From VGEM01 sp033764265 (GTDB lineage: Bacteria > Pseudomonadota > Alphaproteobacteria > Rhodospirillales > Rhodospirillaceae), in contig JANRJB010000160.1 of NCBI GenBank assembly GCA_033764265.1, forward strand, positions 1 through 9,923: a stretch of 9,923 nucleotides of DNA, read 5' to 3'. Below are positions 1 through 6,515 of this stretch, piece after piece. The notes under the pieces are model-generated. The model saw nothing but the letters and a program-made list of their open reading frames with translations. It ran no database searches and was not told the origin of the DNA. Numbering within the stretch: the first letter of the stretch is position 1; the number at the start of each line of letters is the position of its first letter. Position numbers and translations under genes: made by a program.

Positions 1-1
1 A

Positions 2-1084
2 GGGCGACTGAACGCGGACGCGCGCGCCGAACGGCTGGCGCGGCTGACCGGCGTCATCAGCATGAACGACCTGAACGGCTGCGACCTGGTGATCGAGGCG
101 GCGTTCGAGGACTTGGCGATCAAGCGGCGCATTTTCCAGGCGCTGGATTCGATCTGTGCACCGGGCACGATCCTCGCCTCCAACACCTCCACGCTGAACC
201 TTGACGACATCGCCGCCACGACCCGGCGACCGGCGGACGTGCTCGGGATGCATTTCTTTTCGCCGGCCCACGTCATGCGCCTGCTCGAGGTCGTGCGCGG
301 CGCAAGGACCGCGCCGGACGCGCTCGCCACCGTCATGGCGGTGGCCAAGCGCATCAACAAGGTGGCGGTGGTCTCGGGTGTGTGCTTCGGATTCATCGGC
401 AACCGCATGTTCGAGGGCTACATCCGCGAATCGCAGATGCTGCTGCTGGAAGGCGCCACCCCGTCGCAGGTCGATGCGGCGCTGACCGACTTCGGCATGG
501 CGATGGGTCCGTGCGCGGTGATCGACCTGGCCGGCGTCGATGTCAGCTACCTCACGCGCGAAGGCAACCGCGCCAACCTGCCGGCCGATCCGCGCTACTG
601 CCTGATCGGCGACAAGCTGCATCATCTGGGCCGGCACGGCCAGAAAACCGGCCAGGGGTTCTACCGCTATGCCGACGGCAAGGCCGTGCCCGACACCGAG
701 GTCGAACAGCTGATTCGCGGCGAGGCGCAGCGGCTGGGCATCGCCCAGCGGACAATCGGCGCGGAGGAGATCGTGTCGCGCTGCATCACGCCCTTGATCA
801 GCGAAGGCGCGCAGATCCTGGACGAGGGTATCGCCCTGCGCGCGGTCGACATCGACGTGGTGTGGTGCACCGGCTACGGCTTCCCGCGTTTCCGCGGCGG
901 GCCGATGTTCCACGCCGACGGCTTCGGACTGGCGGCCGTGGTCGCCGACATGGCGCGGTTCGCCGACCGGCTCGGCAACACGTTCGGTTACTGGACGCCG
1001 GCGCCGCTGCTGGCGCGGCTGGCCCGCGAGGGCCGCACCTTCGCGGAGTTTGCGGCGGGCAAAACGGAACCGGCGCGCCCGTGA
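2..1084 (+). CDS. 3-hydroxyacyl-CoA dehydrogenase, multifunctional FadB/FadJ-like, 5' end outside window
   Basis: C-terminal part of a beta-oxidation enzyme that oxidises L-3-hydroxyacyl-CoA to 3-ketoacyl-CoA with NAD+ in the cytoplasm. The frame is open to the window edge and reads recognisable protein before the first ATG at 62, so that ATG is internal. Visible are the end of the NAD-binding domain (LVIEAAFED, then ASNTST), the catalytic His at 251-253 in HFFSP with the partner Glu at 287-289 in LLEVV (12 residues apart, as in FadB), and GFIGNRMF of the first 3HCDH C-terminal domain. A second C-terminal domain follows (DIDVVW, GYGFPRFRGGP, PAPLL). This duplicated arrangement is typical of roughly 700-residue enzymes that also carry an N-terminal enoyl-CoA hydratase domain; that domain is not in the window, so bifunctionality is inferred. 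The stop codon lies inside a strong hairpin shared with the convergent htrA end. Confidence 0.93.
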   Translation, partial: GRLNADARAERLARLTGVISMNDLNGCDLVIEAAFEDLAIKRRIFQALDSICAPGTILASNTSTLNLDDIAATTRRPADVLGMHFFSPAHVMRLLEVVRGARTAPDALATVMAVAKRINKVAVVSGVCFGFIGNRMFEGYIRESQMLLLEGATPSQVDAALTDFGMAMGPCAVIDLAGVDVSYLTREGNRANLPADPRYCLIGDKLHHLGRHGQKTGQGFYRYADGKAVPDTEVEQLIRGEAQRLGIAQRTIGAEEIVSRCITPLISEGAQILDEGIALRAVDIDVVWCTGYGFPRFRGGPMFHADGFGLAAVVADMARFADRLGNTFGYWTPAPLLARLAREGRTFAEFAAGKTEPARP

Positions 1085-1097
1085 ACGGGCGCGCCGG
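1061..1097 (-). terminator. Intrinsic terminator for htrA, possibly bidirectional
   Basis: A perfect 12-bp GC-rich inverted repeat (1070-1081 with 1086-1097) flanks a four-base loop. Read on the minus strand, the stem is followed by TTCCGTTTT (1062-1070), a plausible U-tract, about 20 bases past the htrA stop. On the plus strand no T-run follows, so it would serve the dehydrogenase gene only as a 3'-end stabiliser or weak terminator. The loop contains the TGA stop of the dehydrogenase gene (1082-1084). Confidence 0.7.
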
Positions 1098-1111
1098 CGA
1101 CCGCAATACCG

Positions 1112-1127
1112 GTTCAGTTTACTGAAC
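1112..1127. repeat. Small inverted repeat over the htrA stop codon
   Basis: GTTCAGT (1112-1118) and ACTGAAC (1121-1127) are perfect inverted arms around two bases. The htrA stop codon (TAA on the minus strand, 1119-1121) occupies the turn. No T-run follows on either strand, so I do not call it a terminator. It could act with the stronger hairpin at 1070-1097 in 3'-end formation. Confidence 0.45.
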
Positions 1128-2498
1128 GATCAGAAACAGATTTTCGTCGCCGCGCCGGACTGACAACGCGACCTGCCGGCCACCTTTCTTCAGTGCGTCC
1201 TCGAACGCGCTGACGTCGGCGACCGGGCCGCGGTTGACGGCGATGATGATGTCGCCTTCGCGCAACTGGGCCTGCCAGGCCGGGCTGCCGCGCTGAATCT
1301 GCTGCACCATCACGCCCTTGGTGCCGTCATCGGCCTCGGCGTTGGAGAACGACGCGCCCTCCAGGGTCGGGCGGTCCTTGATCTCCGCCAGTTCCTCTTT
1401 CTGAATCTTGCCCAGCGTCACCTTCACGTCCTGCCTCTTGCCGTCGCGCAACAGGGTCACGGTCACGTCCTTGCCGTATTGAATGAGGCCGACACGGTTA
1501 CGCAGATCCTGCGCGCCCTTGACCGGCTCGTTGTCCAGGGCGACGACCACGTCCTCGGACTTGATGCCGGCCACGTCGCCGGGCGAGCCTTTCTCGACGC
1601 GTTGAACCACCGCACCTTCGGTCGCCTTGATGCCCAACGCTTCGGCCAGTTGCGGGTTCAGGTCGACGATCTGGATACCGATGCGGCCGCGGCGCACCTC
1701 GCCGAATTCGATCAGCTGGTCCTTGACCGCCGAGGCGATCGTCGTCGGAACGGCGAAGCCGATGCCGATGTTGCCGCCGCTGGCGGAGAAGATCGCGGTG
1801 TTGATGCCGACCACTTCTCCTTTCAGGTTGATCAGCGGGCCGCCCGAGTTACCGGGGTTGATGGCCGCATCGGTTTGGATGAAGTCCTCGTAGCCTTCGA
1901 TGTTGATGCCCGAGCGGCCGAGCGCGCTGACGATGCCCGACGTCACGGTCTGGCCGAGCCCGAACGGGCTGCCGATCGCAATGACGAAGTCGCCGACCTT
2001 CATCGACTTTGAATCGCCGAGCGGCAGCGATGTCAGATTTTCGGCTTTGATCTGCAGCAGGGCAATATCGGTGCCTTCGTCGCTGCCGATCACCTTGGCG
2101 GTGAACTCGCGGTCGTCCTTCAGGCGCACGAGCACCTCGTCGGCGCCGTCGATGACGTGATGGTTGGTCATCACGTAGCCGTTCTTCGCGTCGATGATCA
2201 CGCCCGAACCGCCGCCGCGGCGCTCGCGCGGCCCGCGCTCTGGGTCGCCGAAGAAGCGGCGGAACAACGGGTCCTGAAAGGCCGGGTTGTCGGGCAGCTC
2301 GACCGTCGCCTTGACCGCGACATTCACCACCGCGGGGGTCACTTTCTCGATCAGCGGCGCCAGCGTCGGCACGCCGTCGCGAGTGGGCAGTGCGGCCAGC
2401 TGAGCGCTGGCGGGCAGCGGCGCGTAAGCACCGGCCGACAGGGCGGCGATCAACGCAGCGGCGGACACATACGAAACCTTACGGGGAACGGTGGGCAT
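1119..2498 (-). CDS. htrA: Do-family (HtrA/DegP/DegQ) periplasmic serine protease
   Basis: Envelope quality-control protease and chaperone that degrades misfolded periplasmic proteins. The chosen start gives 459 residues, has AGAAAGG (2509-2515) ten bases upstream and begins a good signal peptide (residues 1-32, ending ASA before Q33). An in-frame ATG at 2606 has no ribosome binding site and would put 36 residues before that peptide. The trypsin-like domain spans about 40-265 with catalytic His114 (TNHHV), Asp144 (GTDIALLQI) and Ser218 (GNSGGPL). PDZ1 lies at about 270-363 and PDZ2 at about 378-459, the standard two-PDZ length. The LA loop between NPAF and the protease core is short, more like DegQ or MucD than E. 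coli DegP, so the exact orthology is open. It lies downstream of SDR1 on the same strand with 159 bases between. Confidence 0.95.
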   Translation of the reverse strand: MPTVPRKVSYVSAAALIAALSAGAYAPLPASAQLAALPTRDGVPTLAPLIEKVTPAVVNVAVKATVELPDNPAFQDPLFRRFFGDPERGPRERRGGGSGVIIDAKNGYVMTNHHVIDGADEVLVRLKDDREFTAKVIGSDEGTDIALLQIKAENLTSLPLGDSKSMKVGDFVIAIGSPFGLGQTVTSGIVSALGRSGINIEGYEDFIQTDAAINPGNSGGPLINLKGEVVGINTAIFSASGGNIGIGFAVPTTIASAVKDQLIEFGEVRRGRIGIQIVDLNPQLAEALGIKATEGAVVQRVEKGSPGDVAGIKSEDVVVALDNEPVKGAQDLRNRVGLIQYGKDVTVTLLRDGKRQDVKVTLGKIQKEELAEIKDRPTLEGASFSNAEADDGTKGVMVQQIQRGSPAWQAQLREGDIIIAVNRGPVADVSAFEDALKKGGRQVALSVRRGDENLFLIVQ

Positions 2499-2657
2499 AG
2501 GGATTTGGCCTTTCTTTGCCGGATGGCGCGCGGGCGAGGGGGCGGCCAGCGCTTGCGGCCGAATCTGAACCCCGGGGGCAGCCTGCGCAATCGGGGTAAC
2601 AGACATTTAATTTCGCTGAAATCGGCCCAAATTGACGACTTTCGCGCCGTCGACGGC
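2499..2657. other. htrA upstream region without a gene
   Basis: This gap between SDR1 and htrA should carry the htrA promoter. On the minus strand it has an AT-rich patch (about 2607-2640) with a TTAAAT-like -10 candidate, but no convincing -35 at a normal distance. I see no clear sigma-E or sigma-32 element. GCCGTCGACGGC at 2646-2657, just past the SDR1 stop, is a perfect 12-bp palindrome without loop or T-run. Read-through from SDR1 into htrA is possible. Confidence 0.4.
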
Positions 2658-3707
2658 TCAACCCGGCGCGCGCTTCTCGCACGTGGCGAGCGCGCCCGAC
2701 GGCGTGTCGGCGTCGGGATCGTACAGCACCTGGAACTTCCACGCCCGATCGCGCGGAAACCAGTTGAGCAGGGTGTTGTGTTCATTCGACACGGTGCAAA
2801 ACATTGCATCGCTGCCGGGGATCGCGATCTCCTGACCGCGGAACCAGATGCCGTAGGCCGTGAACATGAACCGTTGGATGGGCGCATCGGCAGGATCGAG
2901 CGCGTCGATCGAGACCATCTTCTCCTGGTCGATGACCAGCGGCGGCAATCCCAGCTTCTCTTCGGACAGGCCCGCGACCGCCTGCTTCCAGGCGTCGCGC
3001 GGCAGGGCGGCGTCGTGCACCGCGCCGTAGCTCTTGTTGCGCTGGCCGGGGTTCTTGAGCGCGTCGATCGCCAGCATGGCGGTGTCGCCGACGTTGATGC
3101 GCGCGGTCTTGTAGTCGGCGCGCGAAGTCAGCTTGATGCCCTTGGTCGTTTGTTCGCCATCCTCCAGCCCGCCCGGACCGACGATGGTGTAGGCAACGCC
3201 ACTGGCCTTCACCGCGTCCTCGCCGCGGGTCTTCCAGTAGCCCAGGTAACCGAGTGCGGCGTTGCTGGCATGGTCGTAGGCCGGCCCGGCGTTGCCAACC
3301 GAGATCACGACGAAATGCTTCACGCCGGCGGCCTTGGCGGCGTCGGCCAGGTTCTTGGTGCCGACGTAATCGACGAACTGCGGGCTGTTGGCGCCGACCC
3401 AGCCGCGCGAGCCGATTGCCGAGATCACGTAGTCGACACCGCCGGCGAAGGCGGCGGCCACTTGGCGTTTCTTGCGCACGTCGGCTTCGACCAGCTCGTA
3501 TCCCTCGCCCAGTTCTTCCTTGGCCCGGGCCGCGTCGCGCACCAGTCCGCGCACGTCGTAACCCTGTTTCTTCAGCTCGACCATCAGGGCCGCGCCGGTG
3601 CGGCCGGTGGCCCCGGCCACCAACACACGTTCGGCTGCGGCGGCGGGTGCAGCGACCAACCCGGCAGCCAAGACCATACCCGCAACAATCTTCCAAGACG
3701 CCCGCAT
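2658..3707 (-). CDS. SDR1: exported atypical SDR / NAD(P)H-binding protein with C-terminal extension
   Basis: 349-residue NAD(P)H-binding (NmrA-like, atypical SDR) protein of unknown substrate. The start is set by AGGAGG seven bases upstream; an earlier in-frame ATG at 3815 lacks support. Residues 1-25 form a signal peptide (cut near AAAA before ERV). The Rossmann motif follows at once: GATGRTG, G32-G35-G38. Other family marks are the acidic DVR near 76-78, YVISAIGS (93-100), a DAAKAAGVKHF helix-strand (122-132), Lys159 in YWKTRGED, and YTIVGPGGL (173-181), where the usual Arg of RPGG is Gly177. The roughly 100 residues after 250 have no counterpart in the other six paralogs. They contain both cysteines of the protein (C304, C343) and many aromatic residues. 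It is divergent from the DUF1775 gene. Closest in the window to SDR4 and SDR5 (shared NSPxFVD-type motif, then a Gly-Pro-x-x-Asp region). Export and cofactor use are inferred. Confidence 0.88.
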   Translation of the reverse strand: MRASWKIVAGMVLAAGLVAAPAAAAERVLVAGATGRTGAALMVELKKQGYDVRGLVRDAARAKEELGEGYELVEADVRKKRQVAAAFAGGVDYVISAIGSRGWVGANSPQFVDYVGTKNLADAAKAAGVKHFVVISVGNAGPAYDHASNAALGYLGYWKTRGEDAVKASGVAYTIVGPGGLEDGEQTTKGIKLTSRADYKTARINVGDTAMLAIDALKNPGQRNKSYGAVHDAALPRDAWKQAVAGLSEEKLGLPPLVIDQEKMVSIDALDPADAPIQRFMFTAYGIWFRGQEIAIPGSDAMFCTVSNEHNTLLNWFPRDRAWKFQVLYDPDADTPSGALATCEKRAPG

Positions 3708-3714
3708 GCCGCTT

Positions 3715-3720
3715 CCTCCT
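3715..3720 (-). promoter_or_regulatory. Ribosome binding site that sets the SDR1 start
   Basis: A full AGGAGG on the minus strand lies seven bases before the ATG at 3707. It is the strongest Shine-Dalgarno in the window and decides this start over the in-frame ATG at 3815. Confidence 0.85.
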
Positions 3721-3735
3721 CGAATGGTTCCCAAG

Positions 3736-3764
3736 ACCCTATCCAAACCGTGGAGCCCGGCCAA
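3736..3764 (-). promoter_or_regulatory. Candidate sigma-70 promoter for SDR1
   Basis: On the minus strand, TTGGCC (3759-3764) is followed after 17 bases by TAGGGT (3736-3741). Spacing is ideal and placement fits (about 30 bases from -10 to start codon), but the hexamers match only 4/6 and 3/6, so the call is tentative. It sits back to back with the candidate promoter of the DUF1775 gene. Confidence 0.35.
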
Positions 3765-3773
3765 GAACGCCGT

Positions 3774-3802
3774 TCGACAGAGTCGCTCCGGCTGCCTAGG
3801 AT
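3774..3802 (+). promoter_or_regulatory. Candidate sigma-70 promoter for the DUF1775-SDR2 unit
   Basis: TCGACA (3774-3779, 5/6 to consensus), 17 bases, then TAGGAT (3797-3802, 4/6). It would start transcription about 20 bases before the ATG at 3830, just ahead of the GGGAGG ribosome binding site. Its -35 is only nine bases from the -35 of the opposing SDR1 candidate, so the two units could be jointly controlled. Confidence 0.5.
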
Positions 3803-3829
3803 GATGCGAATCCAACCTGGGAGGGTTTC

Positions 3830-4426
3830 ATGAAATCGGTTCTGATCGGATGTGCATCCGCTGTGGCCATGACGGCGTCGGCGTCGGCCCACGTCATCAT
3901 GGAGAAGTGGGAGGCGAACGCGGGCTATCAGACGTTCCTGACCTTGGTGGTGCCGCACGGTTGCGGCGCCTCGCCCACCACCGAAGTGCGCGTCAAAGTG
4001 CCCGAGGGCATCGATATCATCGTGCCCGAGCCCAAGGCGGGCTGGGAGCTGACCATGACCAAGCGCAAGCTTGATCCGCCGATCCGCGGCGAGGGCGGGC
4101 GCATGGTGACCGAGGTGGTCGACGAAATCACCTGGAAGGGCGGCTCGCTGCCGACCGAGCACCTCGGCAAGTTCAACATGCTGGCCCGTATGCCAGATAC
4201 GCCCGGCAAGGTGATGTTCTTCAAGACCATCCAGAAATGCCCCGACGGCGAAACGCGCTGGGTCGACACCGTGGCGGACGGCGAGCCGGTGTGGACAACC
4301 TGGGCCAACCCGGCGCCGGCGCCGTTCGTCGAGTTAAAGGCCGCGCCGGCCCCGCAGCTGGGCGCGTCGATGCAGCAGATCGCCGAGGAACGGAAAAAGA
4401 AGGGCGGCGGAGCCGGACCGCAGTAG
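3830..4426 (+). CDS. DUF1775 (YcnI-like) exported copper-binding-type protein
   Basis: 198 residues. A signal peptide (1-20) ends ASA, so cleavage would expose His21 as the mature N-terminus (HVIMEKWEA). The family pattern is clear: HGCGASPTTEVRVKVPEG (43-60), PKAGWELTM (68-76), EITWKGGSLP (99-108) and a late QKC (135-136). B. subtilis YcnI binds Cu(II) through a monohistidine brace made by the N-terminal His with nearby Glu and Trp; His21, Glu25/Glu28 and Trp102 are the candidates here. C45 and C136 are the only cysteines of the mature protein and could pair. The tail after about 160 is Pro/Ala-rich and then Lys-rich. The start has GGAGG five bases upstream. Family members often neighbour PCu(A)C or CopC/CopD copper genes; none is visible here. 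SDR2 follows after 44 bases and is probably cotranscribed. A metal-handling role is inferred from the family. Confidence 0.9.
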   Translation: MKSVLIGCASAVAMTASASAHVIMEKWEANAGYQTFLTLVVPHGCGASPTTEVRVKVPEGIDIIVPEPKAGWELTMTKRKLDPPIRGEGGRMVTEVVDEITWKGGSLPTEHLGKFNMLARMPDTPGKVMFFKTIQKCPDGETRWVDTVADGEPVWTTWANPAPAPFVELKAAPAPQLGASMQQIAEERKKKGGGAGPQ

Positions 4427-4470
4427 CCCGCGCCCAGACGCCTCGCGCCGGTCAGGAAAGGATCAGCCAG

Positions 4471-5220
4471 ATGATTCGTTCAACGATGTTCGCACTGCTG
4501 ATCGGCGCGGTCACGGCGTGGTTGCCGTCAGAAATCCAGGCGGCAGGCGGTCCGGTACTGGTGTTCGGGGGCAACCGCGGCACCGGGCTCGAAGCCGTCA
4601 AAGCGATCAAGGCCGATGGTGGCGAGGCGGTGGTGTTCGTGCGTCCAACCTCGGATGCGGCAGAACTCAAAGCGCTCGGCGTTGCCACCGTCGCCGGCGA
4701 CGCGCTCAACCCCGCCGACGTGAAGCGCGCGTTCGAAGTCCGCGAGTTCGCCGCCGTGGTCAGTTCGCTCGGCGGTCGGCGCGGCGAACCGCGGCCCGAC
4801 TACGAAGGCACCAAGAATATCGCCGACGCCGCCAAGGCCGCCGGTGTGACGCGCATCGTCATCGTCACCGCGATCGGCACGGGCGATTCGCGGCCTGCGG
4901 TGTCGGCGGAAACCATGAAGGTGCTGGGCCCGGTCTACGCCGAAAAGGTCAAGGGCGAGGACTACGTCAAGGCGTCGGGTCTGACCTACACCATCATTCG
5001 CCCCGGCGGGTTGACCAATGAACCTGCCACCGGCAATGGTCTGCTGACCGAGGACAAGACTGTCGGCGGCGACATCACCCGCGCCGACCTGGGCCGGCTG
5101 GTCGCCGACGTCATCGACGACCCGGCCACCTTCAACAAGGTGTTCTCAGCGGTCGACAGGAACAAGCTCACGGCGGGGCAGATGGTTCCGCGTCAAGGCA
5201 TGGCGCCGCGCACACCCTAG
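4471..5220 (+). CDS. SDR2: exported atypical SDR / NAD(P)H-binding protein
   Basis: 249 residues, started at an ATG with AGGAAAGGA eight bases upstream and at the head of a signal peptide (1-24, ending IQA). The reading frame is open further upstream into the DUF1775 gene, but that part is not a plausible protein. The nucleotide-binding loop is GGNRGTG (33-39), with Arg36 where the usual GxxGxxG has its middle Gly. Family features: VRPTSD (58-63) after beta 2, AGDALNPADV (75-84), RPDYEGTKNI (108-117), DAAKAAGV (119-126), Lys159/Lys161 before GEDYVKASG, and YTIIRPGGL (173-181). It contains no cysteine. Its nearest relative here is SDR3, with which it shares the GDS turn, the VLGPV segment and the Arg in the glycine loop. 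It follows the DUF1775 gene by 44 bases. Its TAG stop overlaps the mscL stop. Substrate unknown. Confidence 0.87.
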   Translation: MIRSTMFALLIGAVTAWLPSEIQAAGGPVLVFGGNRGTGLEAVKAIKADGGEAVVFVRPTSDAAELKALGVATVAGDALNPADVKRAFEVREFAAVVSSLGGRRGEPRPDYEGTKNIADAAKAAGVTRIVIVTAIGTGDSRPAVSAETMKVLGPVYAEKVKGEDYVKASGLTYTIIRPGGLTNEPATGNGLLTEDKTVGGDITRADLGRLVADVIDDPATFNKVFSAVDRNKLTAGQMVPRQGMAPRTP

Positions 5221-5666
5221 GCAGGTGGCAGCGCCGAGGCGCAGAATTTGCAGCGCTTGGCGGCGATCGGCACCATCGACAGGCACTCGGGGCAGGCGCG
5301 CTCGGTCGGCGCGGCGACCGGTGCGGGTTTGTCGGTTAGCGCCTTCAGCCGGTTCATTTGCTTGACGACGATGAAGATGGCGAAGGCGACGATGACGAAG
5401 TCGATGATCGAGTTAATGAAGCTGCCATAGGCGATCACCGGCGCACCGGCGTCGCGGGCGGCGGAAAGGCTCGCGAAATCGCCGGGACCCAGGACGACGA
5501 ACAGGTTCGAAAAATCGACCTTGCCCAACAGCATGCCGATCGGCGGCATCATGACGTCGGCCACCAGCGACGACGTGATTTTCCCGAATGCGGCGCCGAT
5601 GATGACGCCGACCGCCAAGTCGACGACATTGCCGCGCATGGCGAAATCGCGGAATTCCTTGAGCAT
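5217..5666 (-). CDS. mscL: Large-conductance mechanosensitive channel MscL
   Basis: 149-residue inner-membrane channel that opens under high membrane tension and releases solutes on hypo-osmotic shock; it works as a homopentamer. The N-terminus MLKEFRDFAMRGNVVDLAVG is the canonical MscL amphipathic helix and start of TM1 (about 14-46, with GVIIGAAFGKI at the gate). A periplasmic loop spans about 50-78, and TM2 is about 80-104 (FINSIIDFVIVAFAIF). The C-terminal part ends in a CPEC...CKFC pair (C125, C128, C139, C142) resembling a small zinc ribbon, a tail seen in many proteobacterial MscL proteins. The start is chosen for the conserved N-terminus and GGGGAAGGA about nine bases upstream; the ATG at 5702 adds 12 unconserved residues. 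It is convergent with SDR2 (stops overlap) and divergent from SDR3. Confidence 0.97.
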   Translation of the reverse strand: MLKEFRDFAMRGNVVDLAVGVIIGAAFGKITSSLVADVMMPPIGMLLGKVDFSNLFVVLGPGDFASLSAARDAGAPVIAYGSFINSIIDFVIVAFAIFIVVKQMNRLKALTDKPAPVAAPTERACPECLSMVPIAAKRCKFCASALPPA

Positions 5667-5719
5667 GGTGATCGTTCCTTCCCCTATGGCGCGGCGTTCC
5701 AAAGTCCCGCGCGCGGCGG

Positions 5720-5749
5720 ATTATCGCCTTGCCGTGGCGGCCGCGTCCA
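5720..5749 (-). promoter_or_regulatory. Candidate sigma-70 promoter for mscL
   Basis: On the minus strand, TGGACG (5744-5749, 4/6) is followed after 18 bases by GATAAT (5720-5725, 5/6). It would give a leader of roughly 45 bases before the mscL ATG at 5666. The remaining bases up to the SDR3 start (5791) show only a poor plus-strand candidate (TTGCCG at about 5729), so I do not call an SDR3 promoter. Confidence 0.45.
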
Positions 5750-5790
5750 GGCGACGATGGTCGCTCTGACCGCCACGGGAGTGTGTCGAC

Positions 5791-6510
5791 ATGGCTCTGC
5801 AACTGGGTCGCCGGCGGGCGCTTGGAGCGATCGCACTGGCGCTGGCGACATGGCCCGCCGCGGCCGCCGGGAAACGGATCATCGTGTTCGGGGCCAGCCG
5901 CGAGACCGGGCTGGAGGTGACAAAGATTCTGGCCGCGCGCGGTGACGTGGTCACCGCATTCGTGCGGCCGGGCTCCGACCGCGGCGGGCTCGCGCCGCTC
6001 GGCGTTGCCTACGCCGTCGGCGACGCGCTCGAGCCCGCGAGCCTGCAAGCCGCCTTCGCGGCACAGCGCTATGACGCGGTCATCTGCACCATCGGCGGCT
6101 CGCGCGGCGACCGCCGGCCCGACTACGAAGGCGTGCGCAACATCGTTGATGCGGCCAAGGCCGCGGGCGTCAAGCGCTTCGTCCTGGTCACGGTCATCGG
6201 CGCCGGCGACAGCTGGAACGCGGTGTCCGATCGCGTCAAGCAGGTGTTGGGTCCGGTGATCGAACTGAAGACCAAGGCCGAAGCGCACCTGACCGCGTCG
6301 GGCCTCGATTACACGATCGTCCGCCCCGGCGGACTCAATGATTTGCCGGCGGCGGGCAAGGGCCGCCTGTACGACGATCACATGACCATGGGCGAGATCG
6401 GCCGCGCCGATCTGGCGCAGCTGGTGGTGCAGGCGCTCGACGACGACGCCACCATCGGGCGCATTTATCACGCCATCGACGAGGAGATGCTGGGCAAGCC
6501 GCCGATGTGA
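5791..6510 (+). CDS. SDR3: exported atypical SDR with Tat-like signal
   Basis: 239 residues. The N-terminus carries three arginines (R7-R9) followed by ALG and a hydrophobic stretch ending AAAA (about 26), which resembles a twin-arginine (Tat) signal; Sec export cannot be excluded. The Rossmann loop is GASRETG (34-40), with Arg37 replacing the middle Gly as in SDR2. Further marks: VGDALEP (76-82), RPDYEGVRNI (109-118), DAAKAAGVKRF (120-130), Lys160/Lys162 (ELKTKAEAHL) and YTIVRPGGL (174-182). The single Cys99 lies in the strand before the IGG turn. GGGAG nine bases upstream supports the start. SDR2 is its closest paralog, and mscL lies reversed between them. It ends five bases before the convergent SDR4 stop, so there is no room for a separate terminator. 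No substrate can be assigned. Confidence 0.86.
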   Translation: MALQLGRRRALGAIALALATWPAAAAGKRIIVFGASRETGLEVTKILAARGDVVTAFVRPGSDRGGLAPLGVAYAVGDALEPASLQAAFAAQRYDAVICTIGGSRGDRRPDYEGVRNIVDAAKAAGVKRFVLVTVIGAGDSWNAVSDRVKQVLGPVIELKTKAEAHLTASGLDYTIVRPGGLNDLPAAGKGRLYDDHMTMGEIGRADLAQLVVQALDDDATIGRIYHAIDEEMLGKPPM

Positions 6511-6515
6511 ACGGT

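Noticed and set aside
2646..2657. GCCGTCGACGGC palindrome after the SDR1 stop as a terminator
   Set aside because: It has no loop and no T-run follows on the minus strand, so intrinsic termination is unlikely.
2157..3833. A long plus-strand open frame (558 codons) opposite SDR1 and htrA
   Set aside because: It is antisense to two well-supported genes, is rich in Arg, Gly and His with no recognisable domain, and is explained by GC-rich codon use of the genes on the other strand.
5217..5300. The Cys-rich C-terminus of MscL as a fused or foreign zinc-ribbon domain
   Set aside because: Similar CxxC...CxxC tails are common in proteobacterial MscL proteins, so this is ordinary for the family.
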